A stretch of 64,000 nt of DNA from contig NZ_WFLM01000003.1 of assembly GCF_009208775.1 (NCBI RefSeq), positions 566,916 to 630,915 of the forward strand. The letters are read 5' to 3'. Source of the stretch: Silvanigrella paludirubra. Its GTDB lineage: Bacteria; Bdellovibrionota_B; Oligoflexia; Silvanigrellales; Silvanigrellaceae. The number at the start of each line of letters is the position of its first letter. Position 1 is the stretch's first letter. The notes beneath the pieces are model-generated. The model was not told where the DNA came from. It ran no database searches and saw only the letters and a program-made list of their open reading frames with translations. Shown here one piece after another: positions 58,031 to 64,000 of the stretch. The position numbers and the translations under genes were made by a program.

Positions 58031-59863
58031 ATGGCAAATATTGATTATTCAGTAAATAATGAGCATATTGAAAATTATCTAAATGAGTATATAAAAATGG
58101 TTCATCCATCTTTTGCAGTTCTTGTTGATGGAGAATGGGGCAGTGGAAAAACTTGGTTTATTAATAATTTTACTAACAAAAATATAGGGAGTAATTTTTT
58201 AAGAATTTCTCTTTTTGGAGTTAGATCTATATCTGAAATTGATGATCAAATATTTAGGCAATTATATCCAGTATTAAAATCAAAACCATTTGAAATTACA
58301 TCGAGAATAATTTCATCTCTAGTAAAAAATACGATTAAAATTGATCTTCAAAAAGAAATTGATAAAATTCCTGATTATTTAACTAATACAGATAAACATA
58401 TTTTTATTATTGATGACTTTGAACGGTGCCAATTGCCTACAACAGAATTATTAGGATATCTTAACAATTTTATAGAAAATAATAATCAAAAAATCATTAT
58501 TATAGCAAATGAAAAAGAAATTGAAAAAACAAAAGATATTTGCACTGAAAAATATGATAAAATCATAGAAAAAATAGTTGGTCGTAAATTTAAAATTAAA
58601 ACGGATTTAAATAAAGCATTTTTAGAATTCTTAAAAGATATAAAAAATAAAAATATATTTGAAAAAAACAAAGATAATATTTTAGATATTTATAAAAATT
58701 TTGATTATATAAACTTAAGAACATTAAAAAAATCTATTATTGAATGTGATCGTTTTATCAAAAATTTACCAGAAAATGCTAGATTAAATGATGAGTTTAT
58801 AAAATCATGTATTTATTCCTTATTTATAATAGATATTCATTTAAAAAATGGTAAGTTAAAAAACTCTGATATTAATTTAGTTGAAAAACTAAGAGTTTCT
58901 ATTTATCAAAAAAATAAAGAGAAAAAGGAACTGGATGAAAAAGAAAAAAGTATTGAAGGAATTTTAAATTATTTAGAAAAATTTGGCTATATTGGATTAT
59001 ATCCAGATTTGAATTCAATTTATCAGTTCTTTGAGTTTGGTTTTGTTTCTTCTGATGATATAAATAATAGTAAATATTTTTATAATGATTCCATGCCGAA
59101 TTGGAAAAAACTTATTAATTATGACAAATTAACCGATATTGAATTTGAAGAATTATTTAAGCTTGTCTATGAAGAGTTTAAAAGCTATAAGTATAAAAAA
59201 CAAGGTATTTTAAAACATACTTTTGGAATGTTTCTATACTTTTCAAAAATGAAAATTATAGAAAAAAATGAGAATGAAATATTTCAAAAATCTAAATATA
59301 TAATTCAACATATGATTCATAATAATCTAGTTGAATTAGAGAGTTTTGAGTTAGAAAACAGATTTTATAAAGAATGGCGAGATTATTCTTTTGAAGGATA
59401 TATTTTTTGGGAAAGGGAATCACATGAATTTAAAGAAATTTCCAAGTTACTAAATGATTATCAAGAATTTAAAGAAAATGAGGAACTAGAAAAGCAAGCT
59501 AAAGAACTACTTATTACTATGGAAAAAAATCCAATTGATTTTATGAAAGAATTAATAATTAATGGTAAATTCAGCAATATTTCAATTTTAAAATTTTTAA
59601 GTCAAACTGATTTTATAAAAAAATGGATTGAAATTAAACCAGAAAATAGAGGATTTATAAAACATGTATTTGAGGAACGTTATAATTATTTAGTAAATAA
59701 TGATGCGCTTTTAGATGAATTAGATTGGCTAAAAGATTTAGAAATTAGAGTAGAATCAGAAACTAATAAATTAAATTTGCTATCTAAATATTTTATGGAA
59801 AAGCTTAAATTAGAAATAAAAAATGCTATTGAAAAAATTGAAAATTATAAGAAAAAAATATAA
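58031..59863 (+). CDS. KAP-family P-loop NTPase
   Basis: The 610-residue protein starts with a KAP NTPase domain. Walker A is VDGEWGSGKTWFINNF (about residues 33-46), Walker B is HIFIIDDFERC (about 122), and KIIIIANEKEIE follows as the sensor strand. There are no membrane helices between the motifs, unlike animal Kidins220-type KAPs. The C-terminal about 350 residues are helical, charged and unassigned. Bacterial soluble KAP NTPases are often found in phage-defence loci, so a defence role is plausible. It lies 27 bases after the recombinase gene on the same strand. Confidence 0.85.
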   Translation: MANIDYSVNNEHIENYLNEYIKMVHPSFAVLVDGEWGSGKTWFINNFTNKNIGSNFLRISLFGVRSISEIDDQIFRQLYPVLKSKPFEITSRIISSLVKNTIKIDLQKEIDKIPDYLTNTDKHIFIIDDFERCQLPTTELLGYLNNFIENNNQKIIIIANEKEIEKTKDICTEKYDKIIEKIVGRKFKIKTDLNKAFLEFLKDIKNKNIFEKNKDNILDIYKNFDYINLRTLKKSIIECDRFIKNLPENARLNDEFIKSCIYSLFIIDIHLKNGKLKNSDINLVEKLRVSIYQKNKEKKELDEKEKSIEGILNYLEKFGYIGLYPDLNSIYQFFEFGFVSSDDINNSKYFYNDSMPNWKKLINYDKLTDIEFEELFKLVYEEFKSYKYKKQGILKHTFGMFLYFSKMKIIEKNENEIFQKSKYIIQHMIHNNLVELESFELENRFYKEWRDYSFEGYIFWERESHEFKEISKLLNDYQEFKENEELEKQAKELLITMEKNPIDFMKELIINGKFSNISILKFLSQTDFIKKWIEIKPENRGFIKHVFEERYNYLVNNDALLDELDWLKDLEIRVESETNKLNLLSKYFMEKLKLEIKNAIEKIENYKKKI

Positions 59864-60080
59864 ATTATTAGACTAAAATATGCATGTCATTTCCCTCAGC
59901 CAATTGGACTATTCCTGGTGTGCTTAAGACTTGAATTGATATTACAGAAGATTTTAATTTTACTCGTTATACAGTCGCAAGATCTTCTGGGATATTGATG
60001 CTCAGTCAACAAAACTATGGGTCAAATTCAGTCCAATCGTTTTTGGGCAAGATATTAATATTATTAAGGTGTCAGTCAGA

Positions 60081-60134
60081 ATGTCTAAAGGAAATGACAA
60101 CCTTGCTAGGTTTCTTGAAGAAAAAGAAAACTAA
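60081..60134 (+). pseudogene. Remnant of a tyrosine recombinase 3' end
   Basis: The frame reads MSKGNDNLARFLEEKEN and stop, similar to the last residues of the intact recombinase (DHARFLEEKGE) and typical of another Xer-like C-terminus. At DNA level AGGTTTCTTGAAGAAAA is identical at 57962-57978 and 60108-60124. The upstream part of the gene is missing or scrambled. Confidence 0.5.
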
Positions 60135-60190
60135 AATCATCTCAGAACTATGAAATATAATAGATAACAAATAAAGATTAGGGATTTTAT

Positions 60191-60310
60191 ATGGATTTAA
60201 TAAATGATAAAGTAATTAAAAAATTTTCTAAACATTTTTTTGATAAATATCCAATATGGCACTCTAAGCCGATGGCTGTGGCCAGACGCCATTTGACCCC
60301 GTTTTTTTAA
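60191..60310 (+). pseudogene. Truncated gene 5' end fused to a repeat
   Basis: A 39-codon frame with AGGGA 8 bases before its ATG. The first about 22 codons (MDLINDKVIKKFSKHF...) look native. The rest is encoded by the inverted-repeat arm that begins near 60258 and it ends at TAA in the following T run. It looks like the start of a gene cut off by an insertion. Confidence 0.4.
60258..60300 (-). repeat. Left arm of a 43-bp imperfect inverted repeat
   Basis: The reverse complement of 60258-60300 matches 60581-60623 at 33 of 43 positions by hand alignment, including TCAAATGGCGTC and ATCGGCTTAGAG. The left arm contains ATG GCG and a short open frame on the minus strand that starts with residues like those of the gene at 60589. 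Confidence 0.6.
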
Positions 60311-60580
60311 TAGTTATCCATATTTTATATAGTATTAAATTTTAAAAAAATTGGTTATGAGAAAAACACTAAAAAAGTTCGCACAACGGGCAGAGTACGA
60401 ACTTTTAACTTGATTTTGAGATAAAATTGCACACTTTGAATACAATTATTTTTAAAAATACCTTTAAATTCTCACTCTGTTAAAAAAATGCGAACATTTT
60501 TTTCTTAAAAGTTAAAACAAGTGTAACCAAATTTTTTGCAAGTTAAATTCCCTTTTTTAAAGGGAAAAAAGTTATTTTCT

Positions 60581-60623
60581 GGCTTCAAATGGCGTCAAAA
60601 CGAAGCTATCGGCTTAGAGGGCC
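60581..60623 (+). repeat. Right arm of the 43-bp imperfect inverted repeat
   Basis: Inverted partner of 60258-60300. It includes the start codon and first eleven codons of the gene at 60589. The arms enclose about 280 bp that could be a decayed small mobile element or a duplicated divergent promoter. Confidence 0.6.
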
Positions 60624-61221
60624 AATATCAGTTAAGGTAAATCCTTCAAGAAAATCAACTTTAAATGAATGTTTTTTTAATGTCGAAGATCATGTTAAAA
60701 GAAACGGTGGAAGTCAAATTTACGGATGGCGTATTAGAAAATGTAAATTAATGAATTTTGTAGAAGCTGAATTTCATTCAGTTTGGTGCAACCATAATAA
60801 TAAATTAATTGATATAACACATAATATAGATGAATCTAGTTCCATTATTTTTGTTAGTGATTCTGAATTAATTTATGATGGAACTGTAAAGCGCAATATA
60901 AGAAGAGCGCTAGAAAAAAATCTAGCTTTAGCTGATTATATATTATTTTCTGAACTTGAGGATAAGATATCTATAAAGCAGTTGGGAAATGTTACCAGAT
61001 CATCTAAAAGAGCAGTCTTTTTTTCTCAAGAATTTTTAAAATATAAAGGCTTACTTACAAATGCTTTAATTAATTTTAAATTAAACGATTATGGAGAATG
61101 CTGTCCAGGGAATATTTATAAAAATTGTCATCATTTTATCAACAAAAAAATTATAAAAGAATTTTCTGATTTAGAGGGAATTACTCTTGAAAGTTATGAA
61201 GAAATATTTAGTGTTTTATAA
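60589..61221 (+). CDS. Hypothetical protein with degenerate SEC-C-like tail
   Basis: The 210-residue protein has a conserved-looking first half (NVEDHVKRNGGSQIYGWRI, FVEAEFHSVWCNHNNKLIDIT), a pattern I recall from hypothetical proteins of mobile islands. It ends with YGECCPGNIYKNCHHF, which resembles a SEC-C zinc motif (CxCGSGKKYKKCH) with changed spacing. No ribosome-binding site is obvious, and the first eleven codons are part of an inverted repeat, so the true start could be elsewhere. It overlaps the following minus-strand gene by 6 bases. Confidence 0.62.
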   Translation: MASKRSYRLRGPISVKVNPSRKSTLNECFFNVEDHVKRNGGSQIYGWRIRKCKLMNFVEAEFHSVWCNHNNKLIDITHNIDESSSIIFVSDSELIYDGTVKRNIRRALEKNLALADYILFSELEDKISIKQLGNVTRSSKRAVFFSQEFLKYKGLLTNALINFKLNDYGECCPGNIYKNCHHFINKKIIKEFSDLEGITLESYEEIFSVL

Positions 61222-62700
61222 ATTAGTACGAACTTTTTTGTATTTTGCAAAAATTCCAATTAAGGATTTATTTAATTTTTGCTTTTCTTTCATCTCTTTA
61301 TTTAAATTATTAACTTTGGATAGAGCATATCCTGCCCCCAAACTTCCTATAAGAGAAGGTACTACTGTACTTAAATTCATGTTTCCAAAGCATGATAATA
61401 TTGCTGTAGGAAATGCAAGCAATCCTGATCCTAAACCTAATATATTTAATGGGTTGGTATTTTTGTAATGAATGCTTAATTCACTTATCTTTTTATTATG
61501 ATCATCAATTAATGTATTAAAACAATAATTAATTTCTTTTACAATATTATTTATATTTTTTTTATCTGCTGTGGAGATAAATGAAATACATTCATTTAGT
61601 TTATTGCGAAAGTCTAGATGTTCTCGATTTTTAATAATTAATGCTAATTCATTAATATTAATAGATGACATCCATGAGAATTTTTTATTTTGAAACGCTT
61701 TAATTAGATTAAATGTTTCTTCATTAATAAGCTCACTTTTTAGAAGACCTCTTGAGTTTGCTTCTGAACATTTTGTGTAATAGTGCCAATGTACTTCTTG
61801 GCTTAAAAGAGGTTGTGCAGACAACTCTTCACAATTCTCAAGCAAATGATATTGAGGTAAAATACGTTCGGTTATTCCATGCATGAGCATTCTAGATCTA
61901 GGAAGTTTTTTTATATCAAGAACATATTTTTCACTTTTTGTTTCTTCTAATGATTTAAGATATTTTTCAAAAAGTTCATTTTCTGAAAAATGTTCATCTG
62001 GTGACTCTCCTTGAGGAATAAATAGTTTATTTTCTAACACTAATTTGATAAATTTATCAGGAAATTTATTTTCAAAATCTAGTAATTCTTCAATTGAATT
62101 TATGTTTTCTGAAGAAAAGTGTTTTATTAAATTCACTAAGATAACAAGTATTCCATCAAAAGTTTTTTTGTCATGACTTTCTAATGTTTTTTCAAAACTT
62201 GGAAAAATAAAAATTGGAGGGCAATTCATTTTTAATTCAACAAATGGTTTAAATTGTAAAATATAAAGAAGATTAAGCAGAAAATTTGCATATTTAAATT
62301 TTAAATCTAAATCACCTTCAAAGAAAGGGTATATAGGGTCGGGGATTAATTGAGTGTCAACATAAGTGGACATTTGTTTTACAGCATGAGACGCTGATTC
62401 CCAAAAAGTTTTTTGTCCTCCTAAGACAATTTTTAAGCCACCAAGTTCTTTTGCTTGATTGAATAGAATTACTGAATAATTATGATAAAACTGTTTTAAA
62501 TCATTTATGGAATTTTCATATAATTTATGGATTAATTCAGGACCTTTTTCAGAATTATAAGATAGAATATGTTTTCCAATATCTTCTTCATTATGTATAT
62601 CTTGATAAGAAGAGCCAGTGATCGATTTAAAAACATTTTCAAAATGATTAAAAAGCTCTAATTGAAGTGTAGCAACATCTTTTGTTTCATTTATGTTCAA
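61216..62700 (-). CDS. Large hypothetical protein with C-terminal membrane segment
   Basis: A 494-residue protein of unknown family, mostly helical. Residues about 435-480 (NILGLGSGLLAFPTAILSCFG...STVVPSLIGSLGAGYAL) are hydrophobic and Gly-rich, likely one or two membrane helices near the C-terminus. The block LKMNCPPIFIFPSFEKTLE near 165 is distinctive. AAGGAA precedes the ATG. The soluble body plus C-terminal membrane hairpin layout recalls membrane-acting effectors of abortive defence, which is speculation. It stands alone. Confidence 0.62.
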   Translation of the reverse strand: MNINETKDVATLQLELFNHFENVFKSITGSSYQDIHNEEDIGKHILSYNSEKGPELIHKLYENSINDLKQFYHNYSVILFNQAKELGGLKIVLGGQKTFWESASHAVKQMSTYVDTQLIPDPIYPFFEGDLDLKFKYANFLLNLLYILQFKPFVELKMNCPPIFIFPSFEKTLESHDKKTFDGILVILVNLIKHFSSENINSIEELLDFENKFPDKFIKLVLENKLFIPQGESPDEHFSENELFEKYLKSLEETKSEKYVLDIKKLPRSRMLMHGITERILPQYHLLENCEELSAQPLLSQEVHWHYYTKCSEANSRGLLKSELINEETFNLIKAFQNKKFSWMSSININELALIIKNREHLDFRNKLNECISFISTADKKNINNIVKEINYCFNTLIDDHNKKISELSIHYKNTNPLNILGLGSGLLAFPTAILSCFGNMNLSTVVPSLIGSLGAGYALSKVNNLNKEMKEKQKLNKSLIGIFAKYKKVRTNL

Positions 62701-63039
62701 CTATAATTCCTTCATTATTAAGATTTGAGTTATTTTATGAACAATCAGAATAAGTTTATACTTCATTGCGTCTTTGTCAAATATAACCTAAAAGTAGTAT
62801 TTGAGTATTGATAAAAGCATTAATTTTTTAAGGTTAAATTTAATGAAGATGTTTTTCTCTCGAAGCAGGTTGGTAACCCTAATTTAAGATTCAGTCTTAG
62901 CAAAAAAATATACGGATAATTGGTTTAATAGACAGTGAGTTTCTACTAAAGTAGTGGATATTTGAGATAACCTATTACTGATTTAAAAATGTTTATTTTA
63001 AATTAGAATATTAATTATGTTTATGAGATATAATTCTTT
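62701..63039. other. Intergenic region
   Basis: About 340 bases without a gene or a repeat that I can support. It should hold the promoters of the divergent genes on either side. Confidence 0.4.
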
Positions 63040-63402
63040 ATGAAATTAAGTAAAAATGAAAAATTAATGTTAAAAAAATATTTAAATTCTATTATCGTTT
63101 GTATTTGTAGCTTTCTTCCTGAAGAAAAAGTGAATGAATATATCAAAGAATCAAAGACATTTTCTGAATTACTTTATTATATTTCTAATGGTCTTAAAGA
63201 TAAAGAAGTTGGAGGTTGGCTTGGGGAAGACCTAAAAGAGGATCAGCTTAATGTGCTCACAATAATTTCTGAATTTTATTTAAAGCAAAATAAAAGCAAA
63301 TATAAAAAAATCGAAAAACCAAGTGAGATTATCATCTGGTTTATAAATTTAATTGAATCTTCCCTTACAAAAAATGAATTAAAGTTAAATCAAAAAAATT
63401 AA
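63040..63402 (+). CDS. Small hypothetical protein
   Basis: A 120-residue helical protein (YLNSIIVCICSFLPEEKVNEYIKESKTFSELLYYISNGL). No ribosome-binding site is clear before the ATG, and the family is unknown. The composition and Leu/Ile spacing suggest a compact helical bundle. It is on the same strand as the next, truncated gene, 164 bases upstream. Confidence 0.55.
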   Translation: MKLSKNEKLMLKKYLNSIIVCICSFLPEEKVNEYIKESKTFSELLYYISNGLKDKEVGGWLGEDLKEDQLNVLTIISEFYLKQNKSKYKKIEKPSEIIIWFINLIESSLTKNELKLNQKN

Positions 63403-63566
63403 GATTTTAATTATTTTTGGATAATTCAGTTATAATTTTAAATATTAATATAGTATTTATTCGTGTAAAAATATTACAAAACTTGTCTACAAATAGATTG
63501 AAATCCTTATTTAATAGTGTTAGTTGTGTTTTTGATAGTATTTATAACGTTTATTAGAGATTTGAT

Positions 63567-63848
63567 ATGCGAGATATTGAAGATTTTAACAAATATGACC
63601 TTTCAGATGTAATAAGATACATGAAAAAATACGTTGATATTACAATAGATGACGCTATGGAAGGTCATATTAATGAAGCTTTTGAAACTATTTATGTCGA
63701 AGAAATTATACTTTTTATGAAAAACTACAATAGAGATGACTTAAAATATCGAGATCCTAAATTTATTGACATTTTAAGTATGTATCTGAATGAAGAAATT
63801 AAATACTATATTATGCTTTGGACCCCATTTAAGTTGACACATGATTAA
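63567..63848 (+). pseudogene. Gene truncated by an IS3-family insertion
   Basis: The 93-codon frame encodes an acidic helical protein (FNKYDLSDVIRYMKKYVDITIDDAMEG...). Its last about 10 codons (WTPFKLTHD) are read from the terminal repeat of the insertion sequence that begins near 63819, so the native C-terminus has been lost. GAGA is the only weak ribosome-binding site. Function unknown. Confidence 0.6.
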
Positions 63849-64000
63849 TGTGAATTTTGATACTGTATTGGGCTCATCATTGCAAGTCCGGAATGTGGTG
63901 CGTGATGATTATAATCATAAAACCATTCCTCTAAATGCTCTAAAACCCAATCAGCAGAATAACAATCATTGACATAAACATAATCTCTTTTAAACGTACC
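63819..64000 (-). mobile_element. IS3-family insertion sequence, right end (continues beyond the window)
   Basis: TGGACCCCATTTAAGTTGAC at 63819-63838 looks like the terminal inverted repeat of an IS3-type element, followed at once by the end of a transposase gene on the minus strand. The rest of the element lies outside the window, so neither its length nor a target duplication can be checked. Confidence 0.75.
63845..64000 (-). CDS. IS3-family transposase (OrfB, integrase core), C-terminal fragment
   Basis: Read on the minus strand from the window edge, the last 51 codons give GTFKRDYVYVNDCYSADWV, EEWFYDYNHHAPHSGLAMMSP and then stop. This is the typical C-terminus of the rve/DDE transposase of IS3-type elements (TFKRDY...dA..v...L..w...YN..rpH..L...sP). 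The 5' part is beyond the window. Confidence 0.9.
   Translation of the reverse strand, partial: GTFKRDYVYVNDCYSADWVLEHLEEWFYDYNHHAPHSGLAMMSPIQYQNSH

Larger units (their letters stand above)
59864..60588. other. 725-base scar region between the KAP gene and the next intact gene
   Basis: No intact gene is seen. In order: a decayed stretch, a recombinase 3'-end remnant (about 60081-60134), a truncated small frame (60191-60310), the left arm of an imperfect inverted repeat (60258-60300) that includes TGACCCCG (60294-60301), a hairpin AAAAGTTCG (60373-60381)/CGAACTTTT (60398-60406), and a hairpin TTCCCTTT (60548-60555)/AAAGGGAA (60559-60566). The right arm of the inverted repeat is at 60581-60623. 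Repeated insertion and loss of mobile DNA is the likely history. Confidence 0.5.

Noticed and set aside
61187..61468. 93-codon plus-strand frame at the end of the SEC-C-like gene
   Set aside because: It is antisense to the C-terminus of the 494-residue protein and has no ribosome-binding site.
1..64000. tRNA, rRNA or classic riboswitch genes
   Set aside because: No cloverleaf-like or rRNA sequence was noticed. The hairpins found are simple palindromes or terminators, apart from the leader at 8695-8812, which matches no known family that I recognise.

Overview
The window is about 64 kb of very AT-rich DNA with no rRNA or tRNA and almost no housekeeping genes. It reads as most of a conjugative plasmid, or a plasmid-like integrative element. 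No gene names the host. The low GC, the lipoproteins, the plasmid logic and the degenerate mobile-element scars would suit a low-GC Gram-negative such as the Silvanigrellales/Bdellovibrionota. That assignment is inference and low confidence. The signal peptides, lipoboxes and a VirB9/VirB10-type core do support a Gram-negative envelope.

Layout. 0.4-3.4 kb: accessory genes of unknown function, separated by recurrent GGATAAG/CTTATCC hairpins. 3.8-9.5 kb: plasmid maintenance block, with parA, a probable partner, a third gene, and a primase-like replication protein. The block carries two copies of a 23-25 bp palindrome (candidate centromere), a nested hairpin upstream of rep (candidate oriV or control RNA), and a triple-hairpin leader before a coiled-coil protein. 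9.6-13.8 kb: an orphan HicB-type regulator framed by copies of one palindrome, a bacterial PH-domain protein, an MFS transporter, a hot-dog thioesterase, an S24-like regulator and a possible autoinducer-binding protein. 14.3-18.5 kb: two paralogous leucine-rich-repeat lipoproteins, the second with a Gly-rich tail. 18.6-28.6 kb: a compact type IV secretion operon (VirB2-like, VirB3-VirB4 fusion, VirB5-, 6-, 8-, 9- and 10-like) ending in an M23-like/c-type-lysozyme-like fusion. No VirB11 or VirB7 is visible. 28.8-35.9 kb: small membrane and zinc-ribbon genes, a membrane-anchored Mrr-like nuclease, and a pair of paralogous unknowns.

36.3-47.8 kb (minus strand): the DNA-processing operon. It runs RHH protein, TraD/VirD4 coupling protein, a 2,482-residue MobF relaxase-helicase-primase, then an SF1 helicase. 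47.84-48.26 kb: the transfer origin, with seven TGACGTCA boxes and a GC-rich island holding a hairpin and nic-like sequence laid out as in R388. 48.3-56.7 kb: a leading region of small plus-strand genes repeatedly preceded by a TATACT-N6-AGT(T/A)TA operator, then DUF932, HNH, a ParM/ParR-type partition module with upstream repeats, and an AbiE toxin-antitoxin pair with a duplicated operator. 56.9-64 kb: a tyrosine recombinase, a KAP-type NTPase, decayed mobile-element scars, unknown genes, and an IS3-family element entering from the right that truncates the last gene.

How it fits together. The minus-strand operon would nick and unwind the plasmid and feed it to the plus-strand secretion channel. 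The nic polarity predicts that the 48-56 kb side enters the recipient first, which fits its content of establishment-type genes. Stability is provided by two partition systems of different type plus AbiE. The strongest novelty candidates are the one-protein relaxase-helicase-primase, the lysozyme-like fusion in the secretion operon, the oriT box array with a second nic-like site, and the repeated leading-region operator.
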